Shown piece by piece: positions 33,632 to 45,962 of a stretch of 64,000 nucleotides of DNA; position 1 is the stretch's first letter, and each line of letters begins with the position of its first letter. The notes under the pieces are model-generated. The model did not search any database and was not told the origin of the DNA. It was given only the letters and a program-made list of their open reading frames with translations. Source of the stretch: Gaiellasilicea sp963806955 (GTDB lineage: Bacteria; Actinomycetota; Thermoleophilia; Gaiellales; Gaiellaceae); the NCBI GenBank assembly GCA_963806955.1, contig CAWDZG010000001.1:682001-746000 (forward strand), given 5' to 3'. A program made the translations under genes and the position numbers.

Positions 33632-33653
33632 ATACCTCTTCCTTGCCAGGTAT
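33632..33653. promoter_or_regulatory. Operator-like inverted repeat between oppA and the YcnI-like gene
   Basis: ATACCT (33632-33637) and AGGTAT (33648-33653) with a ten-base spacer, in an AT-richer intergenic region between divergent genes. It could bind a dimeric repressor serving either gene. Evidence is symmetry and position only. Confidence 0.3.
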
Positions 33654-33668
33654 ACCGGTTCCAAACCT

Positions 33669-34142
33669 GTGAAACGGCCCTCTTTACTCGCTGCATACGT
33701 CGGCGCAACGCTAGCGACCTTCTTGGCGCTCTCGCCGGGTGAACCGGCGTCGGCCCATGTCGACGTCCGGCCGCGCGTCGTCGAACAGGGCGCGATCGCC
33801 GAGCTCCGCGTCGAGCTGCCGCAGCTACGGCCCGGGCCGGCCCCCACGGCGCTCGAGGTCACAGGAGACGGAATCGACGTGCTCGCCGTGAGCCTCGAGG
33901 GCACGCAGGGCCCCGAAACCGTGTGGGCCGTACGCGTGCGGGTTGCCGGGCCGCCGAGGCAGGCGCAACTCGTGCTCCGCGCGGTCTTCGCGGACGGCGA
34001 GTCGGTCGAGGTCGACGACACGCTGACCGTCGTCCCCGCGCCCGCAGACGACCCGTTCCCGTGGGCGCTGGCCGGCGCCGGGGCGGTGCTCGCGCTCGGA
34101 TTCGCGGCCCTGGCGCTGCGTGTCGCCCGCCGCAAAGCCTGA
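33669..34142 (+). CDS. Secreted YcnI-like (DUF1775) protein with C-terminal membrane helix
   Basis: 157 residues. Signal peptide at 1-29, with cleavage predicted before HVDVRPRVVEQGAIAEL. The mature N-terminal His followed by a beta-rich domain matches YcnI-like proteins, where that His helps bind copper. A membrane helix lies near the C-terminus (LAGAGAVLALGFAALALRV) with basic tail ARRKA. The domain (about 95 residues) is short for YcnI. No copper genes (copC, copD) adjoin. Assignment rests on the SAHVDV start and overall layout. Confidence 0.6.
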   Translation: MKRPSLLAAYVGATLATFLALSPGEPASAHVDVRPRVVEQGAIAELRVELPQLRPGPAPTALEVTGDGIDVLAVSLEGTQGPETVWAVRVRVAGPPRQAQLVLRAVFADGESVEVDDTLTVVPAPADDPFPWALAGAGAVLALGFAALALRVARRKA

Positions 34143-34156
34143 TAGCGTCACCTCTC

Positions 34157-35494
34157 GTGCTCTTTCAGCAGTTCGTGGACGACGACCTCGGCTGTGCGTC
34201 GTATCTGGTCGGCGACGAGGACGCGGGCATCGCGGCGATCGTCGACCCGCCGTTCGCAATCGAGCCGGTGCTCGAGGCGGCCGCGCGTCGCGGCGTGCGA
34301 ATCGTCCGCGCGGTCGAGACGCACACGCATGCCGACCACCTTTCCGGGCACGGGCGGCTCGCGCTCGAGCACGGCGTGCCGGTCTCGATCCACCCCGCGG
34401 CCGAAGCGGAGTACCCGCACGATCCGCTCGACGACGGCGACGAGATCGAGCTCGGCAGTGTCGTCCTGCGCGCAATCCACACCCCGGGCCATCGCCCCGA
34501 GCACACCTGCCTGGCGGTCGTCGACCGCACCCGTGCAGACGAGCCGTGGCTCGTCCTCACCGGCGACTCGCTCTTCGTCGGCGACGCAGCGCGGCCCGAC
34601 CTCGCGATCGGCGCCCAGGAAGGCGCGGAGGGGCTCTTCCACTCGCTGCGCCGGCTGCTCGAGCTGCCGGACGGAGTCGAGGTCTTCCCCGGCCACGTCG
34701 CAGGCTCGCTCTGCGGCAAGGCGATGAGCTCGAAGGCCTCCTCGACGATCGGCTTCGAGCGGCGCTTCAACCATGCGCTGCAACTGGGCGACGTGGCGGC
34801 GTTCGTCGCCGAGTCCGCCTCGGTGAGCGCGCCGAAGCCACCGAACATGTCCAGGCTGGTGGAGCTCAACCGCGGCCCCTGGGTTCCGGCGGCAGACTCG
34901 GTGACCGAGCTGGAAACCGTGCCCACCGGTGCCACCGTGCTGGACGTGCGGCCGGTCCACGACTACCTCGCCGGCCATCTCGCGGGCGGACTGAACGTCC
35001 CGGTGACGGGCAACTCCTTTGCCACGAAGGCGGGCTTCCTGCTCGATCCGGACGAGGAGACCGTCGTGCAGGCGGCGAGCCTCGAGGAGGCGGAGCGGGC
35101 GATCCGGGGCTTGCAGGCGATCGGGTTCCTCCACCTGACCGGCTTCGTGCTCGGAGGTGGGCCGGAGCAGATGGCCGCGGTCGACCTCGACGAGCTCGAG
35201 TCGCTGCTCGCCGGCGGAGCGGAGCTGATCGACGTGCGCGAGCGCGACGAGCGCGACGGCGGCTACATCGCCGGCAGCCGCAACATCCCGTACCGCCTCT
35301 TGCCGGTCGCCGGCGCCGACATTCCGGCCGACCGGCAGGTGGTGACGATCTGCGAGAGCGGCGCCCGCGCCGGGATCGCCGCCTCGATCCTCGCCGCGAA
35401 GGGCGTCGACGCCCGGCCGGTGCTGGAGGGCGGCGTCTCGGCCTGGGCCGCCCGTGGCGGTCACACGGTCGAGTTCCGCCGCTGCGGCTCCTAG
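34157..35494 (+). CDS. Sulfur dioxygenase-like metallo-beta-lactamase fused to two rhodanese domains
   Basis: 445 residues from GTG 34157; TAGCGT ends eight bases upstream. Residues 1-240 are an ETHE1/BlaB-type hydrolase with metal ligands in THTHADHLSGH (55-65), IHTPGHRPEHT and LTGDSLFVGD. Residues about 255-345 form a rhodanese fold (TVLDVRPVHDYLAGHLAGGL) without the active Cys. Residues about 355-440 form a second rhodanese domain with the catalytic Cys in VVTICESGARAG. The fusion implies oxidation of persulfides to sulfite or thiosulfate during sulfide detoxification. It may share an operon with the YcnI-like gene. Family secure; electron flow and substrate inferred. Confidence 0.88.
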   Translation: MLFQQFVDDDLGCASYLVGDEDAGIAAIVDPPFAIEPVLEAAARRGVRIVRAVETHTHADHLSGHGRLALEHGVPVSIHPAAEAEYPHDPLDDGDEIELGSVVLRAIHTPGHRPEHTCLAVVDRTRADEPWLVLTGDSLFVGDAARPDLAIGAQEGAEGLFHSLRRLLELPDGVEVFPGHVAGSLCGKAMSSKASSTIGFERRFNHALQLGDVAAFVAESASVSAPKPPNMSRLVELNRGPWVPAADSVTELETVPTGATVLDVRPVHDYLAGHLAGGLNVPVTGNSFATKAGFLLDPDEETVVQAASLEEAERAIRGLQAIGFLHLTGFVLGGGPEQMAAVDLDELESLLAGGAELIDVRERDERDGGYIAGSRNIPYRLLPVAGADIPADRQVVTICESGARAGIAASILAAKGVDARPVLEGGVSAWAARGGHTVEFRRCGS

Positions 35495-35495
35495 C

Positions 35496-36353
35496 GTGGC
35501 CGAGCCCGAGGAGATCTCGGAGGACGAGGAGCACGATCTCGAGCTGCCGGCGTGGAGCCTGCCGGCGGACGCCCTCGACTCGGTGCGGGTGCCGCCGGCC
35601 TGGCCTGAGCGGGTCGATCGCGAGTGGGCCTGGGGCGGCTCCACCGGCGCGGGTGCCGTCGTGGCCGTCGTCGACAGCGGGATCGAACGCGGGCATCCGC
35701 TCGTGGGCGACGTCGAGGAGTCGGTCGTCGTGACCGGTGCACCCGGCGAGGATCCCGTGATCGAGGAGGACACCGAGGGCGACGCCTGCGGGCACGGGAC
35801 GGCGTGCGCCGGGATCATCCGTTCGCTCGCGCCCGACTGCCGGCTCGTGAGCGTCCGCGTGCTCGGCTCCGGCTACACCGGCAGCGGCCGCCTGCTGCTC
35901 GCGGGCCTGCGCTGGGCGATCGACCGCGGCGTCGACGTGATCAACATGAGCCTGTCGACGACCAAGCTCGACCACGCGGCGACGCTGCACGAGCTCACGG
36001 ACGCCGCCTACTTCAACCGCACCATCGTCGTCGCCTCGGCGCACAACATGCCCGTCGAGAGCTTCCCGTGGCGCTTCTCGTCCGTTCTCTCGGTCGGCAG
36101 CCACGAGCTCGACCAGGGCGACATGTTCTTCTACAACCCGAGCCCGCCGGTCGAGTTCTTCGCCCGCGGCGTCGACGTGAAGATCGCCTGGCTCGGCGGC
36201 TCGACCATCCACTCGACCGGGAACAGCTTCGCGACGCCGCACATGACGGGCATGTGCGCGCTGATCCGGGCCAAGCATCCCGAGCTGACGCCCTTCCAGG
36301 TGAAGAGCGTCCTCCACCAGACCGCGAACAACCTCCGGGAGGAAACCTCATGA
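35496..36353 (+). CDS. Cytosolic subtilisin-like serine protease
   Basis: 285 residues from GTG 35496, one base after the previous stop. No signal peptide or long prodomain; the N-terminus is acidic (EPEEISEDEEHDLELP). Catalytic triad: Asp60 (VVAVVDSGIERGHP), His100 (DACGHGTACAGI), Ser244 (TGNSFATPHMTG), with Asn184 (ASAHN) as oxyanion residue. All are present, so it should be active inside the cell. The stop overlaps the ATG of a GAF-domain gene by four bases (ATGA), implying coupled translation and a functional pair. Similar short subtilases occur in regulatory or peptide-maturation systems. Confidence 0.85.
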   Translation: MAEPEEISEDEEHDLELPAWSLPADALDSVRVPPAWPERVDREWAWGGSTGAGAVVAVVDSGIERGHPLVGDVEESVVVTGAPGEDPVIEEDTEGDACGHGTACAGIIRSLAPDCRLVSVRVLGSGYTGSGRLLLAGLRWAIDRGVDVINMSLSTTKLDHAATLHELTDAAYFNRTIVVASAHNMPVESFPWRFSSVLSVGSHELDQGDMFFYNPSPPVEFFARGVDVKIAWLGGSTIHSTGNSFATPHMTGMCALIRAKHPELTPFQVKSVLHQTANNLREETS

Positions 36354-36988
36354 CCGACGACCCGCTCCGCGACGCCGTCGCCGGAGGCGTCCTCGGCGCC
36401 GAAGCCGGCCATCGCCAGCTGCTGCAGTCGATCGTCGAGGTCGCGCGGGCGATCTTCGGCGCCAAGGCGTCCTCGATCTTCCTGCTCGACCGGGAGGCCG
36501 ACGAGCTCGTCTTCGAAGCCGTCGCCGGCGAAGGTGCGGCCTCGCTGATCGGACAGCGGCTCCCTTCGAGCACCGGCATCGCCGGCTGGGTGCTCGTCAC
36601 GGGCCAGCCGCTCGTCCTCGACGACCTCGAGAACGACCCTCGCTTTGCGCGCGACGTCGCCGAGTCGACCGGCTACGTGCCGAAGTCGCTGATGGCGGTG
36701 CCGCTGCTGCACGACGAGGAGGTGCTGGGCGTCCTCCAGGTGCTCGACCGGCCCCAGCGGCAGCGCTTCTCGCTCGCGGAGATGGAGCTCCTCGGGCTGT
36801 TCGCAAGCCAGGCGGCGATCGCGCTCGACCTGCTCGGGCGCGCTCGCCGGGCCCGAGCGGTCGTCGACGACGCGTCGCCGCTCGGAGTGGTCGCCCGGCT
36901 CGCGGCGAGTCTCGATGCGCAGCCCGCAGAGCGCCGGGAACCGGGGCTCGCGCTGCTCGCCGCGCTCGAGCGCGTCCTCGCCCCCTGA
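36350..36988 (+). CDS. GAF-domain protein coupled to the subtilase
   Basis: 212 residues. A single GAF domain (about 25-165): HRQLLQSIVEVARAIFGAKA, SSIFLLDREADELVFEAVAG, STGIAGWVLVTGQPLVLDD, PKSLMAVPLLHDEEVLGVLQ, then a helical tail. There is no kinase, cyclase or DNA-binding domain, so it is a stand-alone sensor, probably for a small molecule. The ATG overlaps the protease stop. A hypothesis is that it regulates or is cleaved by the protease. Followed by a perfect GC-rich hairpin. Confidence 0.85.
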   Translation: MTDDPLRDAVAGGVLGAEAGHRQLLQSIVEVARAIFGAKASSIFLLDREADELVFEAVAGEGAASLIGQRLPSSTGIAGWVLVTGQPLVLDDLENDPRFARDVAESTGYVPKSLMAVPLLHDEEVLGVLQVLDRPQRQRFSLAEMELLGLFASQAAIALDLLGRARRARAVVDDASPLGVVARLAASLDAQPAERREPGLALLAALERVLAP

Positions 36989-36996
36989 GCACGAAA

Positions 36997-37020
36997 ACGG
37001 GGCGGCTCTCGCCGCCCCGT
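36997..37020 (-). terminator. Intrinsic terminator of the 47-residue gene (may act in both directions)
   Basis: ACGGGGCGGC and GCCGCCCCGT form a perfect ten-base stem with a four-base loop. On the minus strand TTTT follows directly, as for a Rho-independent terminator of the small acidic-protein gene. On the plus strand it also closes the subtilase-GAF operon, without a T run. Confidence 0.75.
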
Positions 37021-37049
37021 TCCGGGTCCAACTTCGACCGAAGTCCGAC

Positions 37050-37193
37050 CTACATCGTCTGGCGCTTGCGGTGCAGCTCGACGTCGTCGTCGGACTCGTC
37101 GTCCTTCGGCGCCTCGTCGTTGGCCATGACCTTCGACTTCTTGTGCGCCTCGACGTCCTCGTCCTCGCGCTGGGTGTTCTCCTGATCCGACAC
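37050..37193 (-). CDS. Small highly charged protein with an internal repeat
   Basis: 47 residues from GTG (complement of 37191-37193); AGGAGGG lies seven bases upstream and a good terminator follows, so this is a real gene despite its size. Two related halves, REDEDVEAHKKSKVM and ESDDDVELHRKRQTM, each consist of an acidic run, V-E-x-H, a basic pair and a terminal Met. It is expected to be largely disordered or helical and soluble. Two spaced His residues next to acidic runs could bind metal or mediate protein contact. No function known to me. Confidence 0.75.
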   Translation of the reverse strand: MSDQENTQREDEDVEAHKKSKVMANDEAPKDDESDDDVELHRKRQTM

Positions 37194-37303
37194 GGACCCT
37201 CCTTCGTTGGTTGGTACCAAGCAGGTCGCCTACAAGACGGCCTGGGCGACGTATTTCTTCCCTGCATCTTCCCATTCACAACGGGAATTGCAATATTCGC
37301 CTG

Positions 37304-38978
37304 GTGAAGCGGCTTTCCACCGCGGTGCGAGAGTCGCTCGGGGCGCTCTCCGACGTCTACGCGAACCCCCTGCTGCGGCGGATCCAGCTCGCCAATGCGA
37401 GCTCGATCGTCGGCGGCTGGGCCTACGTCGTCGCGCTGGCCGTCTTCGCCTACCGCATCGACGGCGCCTACGCGGTCGGCCTGCTCGCGACCGTCCGCTG
37501 GCTCCTCGGCGGGCTCGCCTCGCCGCTGGCGGGCGTGATCGGCGACCGGTTCGCGCGCAGGCGGGTGATGATCGTCTCCGACCTCATCCGTGCCGGGGTG
37601 CTCGCCGGGATGGCCGCTGGCCGTGATCGCGTCGGCGCCGGCGCTCGTCGTCTACGCGCTCGCCGTCGTCGCGACACTGGCGGCGACGCCGTTCTTCCCC
37701 GCCCAGGCCGCGCTGGTCCCGCAGCTCGCGCGGTCGCCGGGCGAGCTGAGCGCCGCGAACGCGAGTGCAGGCGCGATCGACAACGTCGGCTCGTTCGCCG
37801 GACCGGCGCTCGGCGGGCTGCTCGTGGCGGCCGCCAACGTCGAGACGGTGTTCGCAACCTCGGCCGCGCTCTATGCCGGCTCGGCCCTCGTCGTGATCGG
37901 CCTTCGCCATCGCGAGGGCGGCGCCGGCAGCGCGGAGGAGGAGACCGAGGACGACGAAGCAGGAGGCGGCGGCATGCAGGCCGTTCTCGCAGGCTTCCGA
38001 ACCCTTGCCGGCATCCCCAGGCTCCGGCTCGTCTTCGGGCTCGTCGCGGCGCAGACCGTGGTGGACGGCGCGCTCGACGTCCTGATCGTCGTGCTCGCGC
38101 TCGAAACGCTGCAGGCCGGCGCCGCCGGTCTCGGCTTTCTCAACTCGGCGGCGGGTGTCGGTGGCATTGCCGCAGCGCTCGTCGTCGCGGGCGTGGCGGC
38201 TCGCGGGCGCCTGGCATCGAGTCTCGGCGTCGGCATCGTCCTATGGGGCCTGCCACTCGCGTTGATCGGCATCTGGCCGGAGCAGGTACTGGCGATCGTC
38301 CTGCTGGCATTCGTCGGGGCCGGCGGGACCATCGTCTCGGTGGCGGGCGACACGCTGCTGCAGCGGGCGGCGCCGCCGGAGCTGCTCGCCCGCGTCTTCG
38401 GAGCGATGGACGGCATCCTGCTGGTCGCGCTCGCGCTCGGCTCGCTCGCGGCACCGTTCCTCATCGACCTGATCGGCCTACGCGGAGCGCTGCTCGCCAC
38501 CGGGGCACTGCTGCCCGTTCTCGCTGCGCTCACGTGGACTCGGCTCGTGGCGATCGACGCCGCTTCCGTGGTGCGTGAGCGCCCGCTCGAGCTCCTCCGC
38601 GGCTCGCCGATCTTCGCGCCGCTCTCACCGCCCGCGCTGGAGGCGCTCGCCGCGCGGCTCGACCGGCGCTCCGTCCCGGCAGGCGCCACGGTCTTCACCC
38701 AGGGCGACACGGGCAACGAGTTCCACCTGATCGACTCCGGCAACGCGCGGGTCGACGTGGACGGCGAGCCGGTGGCGGAGCTCGGCGCGGGTGACACGTT
38801 CGGCGAGATCGCGCTGCTGCACGACGTGCCACGGACGGCGACGGTGACGGCGGTCGACGACCTCGAGCTGTACGTCCTCGACCAGGACGAGTTCCTCGCG
38901 ACCGTCACCGGCCACGCCCAGAGCCGCGCCGCAGCGGAGTCGATCGCAACGGGGCGGCTCAGCCCGGCCGCGCTCTAG
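37304..38978 (+). CDS. MFS transporter fused to a cyclic-nucleotide-binding domain (one +1 frameshift)
   Basis: GTG 37304 starts KRLSTAVRESLGALSDVYAN and the first helices (SIVGGWAYVVALAVFAYRI, motif GDRFARRRVMIVSD). Near 37614-37618 an extra base shifts coding to the frame reading LAVIASAPALVVYALAV, which runs to 38978. Repaired length is about 557 residues: 12 helices (1-420), then a Crp-type cyclic-nucleotide-binding domain (about 425-545) with GSPIFAPLSPPALEALA, VFTQGDTGNEFHLIDSG and GDTFGEIALLHDVPRTATV, including the phosphate-binding cassette GEIALL..PRTATV. Substrate unknown; transport may be gated by cAMP or cGMP. Confidence 0.82.
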
Positions 38979-38980
38979 CG

Positions 38981-40177
38981 CTACTGCAGCCGCTCGACCG
39001 CGTAGCCGTGCCCGGCGAGCGCCTCGAGCACGTCGGCGCAGTGCTCGTCGTCGCGCATCGCCAGCGTCAGCTCGACCTCGGTCTGCCCGATCGGAAGCGC
39101 CATCCCCTCGCGGTGGTGCTCGACCGACACCACGTTCGCGCGCTCGGACGCGATCAGTTGCAGCAGCTTGATCAGCTCGCCGGGGCGATCACCGAGCCGC
39201 GTGCGCACGACGAGGAAACGCCCGGCCTGCGTGAGCCCGTGCCGCATCACCTGGATCAATAGCGTCGGGTCGATGTTGCCGCCCGAGAGCACGACGCCGA
39301 CCTCTCCCTCACCCTCGACCTTGCCCGCGAGCAGTGCGGCCACCGAGGCCGCGCCGGCGCCCTCGACGAGCAGCTTCGTCCGCTCGAGCAGCAGCACGAT
39401 CGCGTGACTGATCTGGTCGTCCGTGACGGTGACGACGTCGTCGAGCAGCTCGCCGAGGATCGCCGATGTCAACTCGCCGGGTTGCTTGACGGCGATGCCC
39501 TCGGCGATCGTGTACCGATGCTCCGTCCCGCCGGCGAAGGGGCAGACGTTCTCGGCCTGGACGCCGACGAGGCGCACCTGCGGCCGGAGCGCGCGGTAGG
39601 CGATCGCGATCCCGGCCGCGAGACCGCCGCCGCCGATCGGGATCACGAGCGTCTCGAGTCCCGGCAGCTGCTCGGCGAGCTCGAGCCCGACCGTGCCCTG
39701 GCCTGCGATCACGCGCTCGTCCTCGAAGGCGTGCACGAAGGTGGCGCCGCTCCCCGCGACCTCCTCCGTCGCCGCAGCGAGCGCCTCGTCGAAGCCGCTG
39801 CCCGCGAGCTCGACGTGCGCGCCGTAGTTGCGCGTGGCCTCGACCTTCGCCATCGGCGAGTCCTCGGGCATGAACACGGACGCCGCGATGCCCGCCTCCC
39901 GGGCCGCCCACGCCACCGCCTGGCCGTGGTTGCCGGCGCTGGCCGCGACGACTCCGGCCGCACGCTCCTCGGCTGTCAGCGAGGCGATCGTGTTGACCGC
40001 ACCGCGAATCTTGAACGCGCCCGTGCGCTGCAGGTTCTCCGCCTTCAGCTGCACGGTTCGGCCGGCGCGTCGCGAGAGCGTCTCGGACGGATAGACCGGC
40101 GTGACGCGCGCGATGCCGGCGATCCGGCCGCGCGCGGCCTCCAGGTCAGTGAGTGTCGGGGCTGCTGCCGTCGTCAA
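38981..40177 (-). CDS. ilvA: Threonine dehydratase with ACT domain
   Basis: 398 residues from TTG 40177, chosen because it gives MTTAAAPTLTDLEAARG with only a short overlap with meaB; a GTG at 40204 is the alternative. PLP-binding Lys lies in TGAFKIRGAVN, the phosphate loop is IPIGGGGLAAGIA and SAGNHGQAVAW contacts the substrate. A single ACT domain (about 320-398: FLVVRTRLGDRPGELIKLL) is typical of the short TdcB-type enzymes with regulatory tail. Converts threonine to 2-oxobutanoate, feeding isoleucine or propionyl-CoA. Linked by overlap to meaB, which fits propionate-methylmalonyl metabolism. Confidence 0.9.
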   Translation of the reverse strand: MTTAAAPTLTDLEAARGRIAGIARVTPVYPSETLSRRAGRTVQLKAENLQRTGAFKIRGAVNTIASLTAEERAAGVVAASAGNHGQAVAWAAREAGIAASVFMPEDSPMAKVEATRNYGAHVELAGSGFDEALAAATEEVAGSGATFVHAFEDERVIAGQGTVGLELAEQLPGLETLVIPIGGGGLAAGIAIAYRALRPQVRLVGVQAENVCPFAGGTEHRYTIAEGIAVKQPGELTSAILGELLDDVVTVTDDQISHAIVLLLERTKLLVEGAGAASVAALLAGKVEGEGEVGVVLSGGNIDPTLLIQVMRHGLTQAGRFLVVRTRLGDRPGELIKLLQLIASERANVVSVEHHREGMALPIGQTEVELTLAMRDDEHCADVLEALAGHGYAVERLQ

Positions 40178-41135
40178 TGCCGTACACCTGTTCCAGAATC
40201 GCACGCACTGCCGAGAGCGGGTCGAGCTTGCGGGCCTGGACCTCGTCGAGCAGGCGCCTCAACTCGGGGCTCTCGGCGACCGTCGCCTGCAAGTGTGCCT
40301 TGGCGCGGCTCGTCGCTGCACTGAACACCTCACCGGCGAGATTCTTCCGCCGCCGCTCCTCGAGCAGCCCTTCGGTCTCCAGGAAGGCCCTGTGCTCCTC
40401 GATCTTCGCCCACAGCTCGGGCACGTTCTCGCCGCGGACGGCCTCGGTGAGCACGATCGGCGCCCGCCAGGCCCGGTCGCGGTCGAGCGCCAGGATCGAG
40501 CGCACCTCGTTCAGCATCGTCTTCGCGGCCGGGTGATCCATCTTGTTGATCGCGATCACGTCGGGGATCTCCATGATCCCGGCCTTCAGCGCCTGGACCG
40601 AGTCGCCCGAGCCGGGCATGAGCACGAGCAGCACGGTGTCGGCGATCCCGATCACCTCCACCTCGCTCTGCCCCGCGCCGACGGTCTCGAGCAGGACGAG
40701 CTCCTTGCCGGCCGCGTCGAGGAGCAGCGCCGCCTGCAGCGTCGCCTCCGACAGGCCGCCGAGATGGCCGCGTGTCCCCATCGAGCGGATGAAGACCCCC
40801 GGGTCGAGGAAGTGGTCGGAGAGCCGGATCCGGTCGCCGAGCAGCGCGCCGTGCGTGAACGGGCTCGACGGGTCGACGGAGATCACCCCGACGGTGCGGT
40901 CGGATTCGCGGACGTGCCGGACGAGCGCGCTGATCAGCGACGACTTCCCGACGCCGGGTGGGCCGGTCACGCCGACCACGAACGCCGAGCCCGTCTCCGG
41001 ATAGAGCTCGCGCACGAGGTCGTACGAGAGCGGGTCGCGGTTCTCGACCAGCGAGATCGCGCGTGCGAGCGCACGCCGGTCGCCGGCGCGCACGCCCGCG
41101 GCGAGATCCTCGAGCTTCCAGGCACGGCGGCTCAC
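40146..41135 (-). CDS. meaB: MeaB/ArgK GTPase, methylmalonyl-CoA mutase chaperone
   Basis: 329 residues. P-loop GVTGPPGVGKSSLISAL, switch DPSSPFTHGALLGDRIR, ETVGAGQSEVEV and the GTP base motif INKMDHP are characteristic of the MeaB G3E GTPase. It guards cofactor loading and protects adenosylcobalamin-dependent methylmalonyl-CoA mutase. The mutase itself is not in the window. It overlaps the upstream MFS gene (ATGA) and the downstream threonine dehydratase, forming one operon that may start with metH, another cobalamin enzyme. Confidence 0.93.
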   Translation of the reverse strand: MSRRAWKLEDLAAGVRAGDRRALARAISLVENRDPLSYDLVRELYPETGSAFVVGVTGPPGVGKSSLISALVRHVRESDRTVGVISVDPSSPFTHGALLGDRIRLSDHFLDPGVFIRSMGTRGHLGGLSEATLQAALLLDAAGKELVLLETVGAGQSEVEVIGIADTVLLVLMPGSGDSVQALKAGIMEIPDVIAINKMDHPAAKTMLNEVRSILALDRDRAWRAPIVLTEAVRGENVPELWAKIEEHRAFLETEGLLEERRRKNLAGEVFSAATSRAKAHLQATVAESPELRRLLDEVQARKLDPLSAVRAILEQVYGIDDGSSPDTH

Positions 41136-42337
41136 GCCGTCACCTCTGCCTCGCGTCCGCGCGGCGCGAGCACGACCACGAACAGGGCAGCCAGCAGGTA
41201 GGCGGCAGCCGCCCCGCCCCAGACCCAGCGCGCGCCGTAGAGGTCGGTCAGCCAGCCGGCAGCGATCATCCCCACCCCGAGCAAGGCGTAGTTCGTGGAC
41301 ATGATCACCGTGAAGGCACGGCCGCGCAGCTCGTCGGGGGCACCGCGCTGGACGAAGAGCGCGTTGCAGACGACCGCGGCGCCGTTGCCGACGGCCGCCA
41401 AGACAACGGCCGGCACCGCCACCCAGATCGTCTGGGCGAGCGCCGCGATCGCGTAGCCGATCGCCATCAGGGCGATCCCGTAGAAGTAGACCCGGCCGAT
41501 CCCGAGCCGGTCGACGAGTTGCCCGGAGAAGAAGCTCCCGACCGTCAACCCGAGGCCGCCGGCGCCGACGAGGATGCCGAACCCGAGGTCACCGCTGTCG
41601 AGCGCGACCTTCGCGAGCGCCACCTCGGCGACGTTGATCGCGCCGACGCCGAGCATGACGACGTTCCAGACGACGAGGACGGTCAGCAGCGGGCGCGAGC
41701 GGAGCACGATGCGGATGCCGTCACCGATGTCGGCCCAGTGGCCCCGGCTCTCGACCGTGCCCGCCTGGAGCTTCCGGGCCGGGATCCGCGCCAGGAGCGC
41801 CGCGGAGAGGACGAATGTGACGGCGTTGAGCCAGTAGGCGAGCCCGGGGCCTTCGACCGTGAGCACCACGCCGCCGACGACCGGTCCGATCATCCAGGTG
41901 AGATTCTCGACCGTCTGCAGCAGCGAGGTCGCCGCGGGGAGCTGCTCGTCGTCGACGAGGTTCGGCATCCCCGCGTAGACCGCAGGCCGGAAGAACCCGG
42001 TGGCCACGCCCTGGATCCCGGCCAGGACGACGATCGCAGTGGCGCTGCCCGCGAACGGCAGCGCACAGAAGACCACCGCCCGGACGAGGTCGGAGCCGAT
42101 CAGCAGTCGGCGGCGCGAGAGCCGGTCGACGAGCGGGGCGGCCACGATCCCGATCACGATGATCGGGAGGAAGTCGACGATCAGGAGCACGCTGACCCAG
42201 GCTCCCGAGCCGGTGCGGTCGAAGACGTCGACGGTCAGCGCGATGGCCGCGAGATAGGTGCCGGCGCCTGACCCGAGCGTCGCGAGGAAGAGGCGCCGGT
42301 AGTCGGGCGCGGAGCCGAGGAGATCGAGGCGAAGGAT
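41132..42337 (-). CDS. MFS transporter without a conventional start codon
   Basis: Coding character runs from 42337 (ILRLDLLGSAPDYRRLFLAT, an MFS N-terminus) to 41132, about 401 residues with 12 helices, including VAAPLVDRLSRRRLLIGSD and VVGGVVLTVEGPGLAYWLNA. The first ATG, GTG or TTG in frame comes only after about 45 residues, inside helix 1-2 sequence. Upstream the frame opens directly after the metH stop (TAG 42347-42349) through GGT CAG CCC ATC. Thus it starts at an unusual codon such as ATC, or a base error has removed the start. Substrate unknown; the operon context (metH, meaB) hints at cobalamin or amino-acid metabolism. Confidence 0.75.
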   Translation of the reverse strand: MLRLDLLGSAPDYRRLFLATLGSGAGTYLAAIALTVDVFDRTGSGAWVSVLLIVDFLPIIVIGIVAAPLVDRLSRRRLLIGSDLVRAVVFCALPFAGSATAIVVLAGIQGVATGFFRPAVYAGMPNLVDDEQLPAATSLLQTVENLTWMIGPVVGGVVLTVEGPGLAYWLNAVTFVLSAALLARIPARKLQAGTVESRGHWADIGDGIRIVLRSRPLLTVLVVWNVVMLGVGAINVAEVALAKVALDSGDLGFGILVGAGGLGLTVGSFFSGQLVDRLGIGRVYFYGIALMAIGYAIAALAQTIWVAVPAVVLAAVGNGAAVVCNALFVQRGAPDELRGRAFTVIMSTNYALLGVGMIAAGWLTDLYGARWVWGGAAAAYLLAALFVVVLAPRGREAEVTA

Positions 42338-42346
42338 GGGCTGACC

Positions 42347-45962
<3,616 letters not shown>

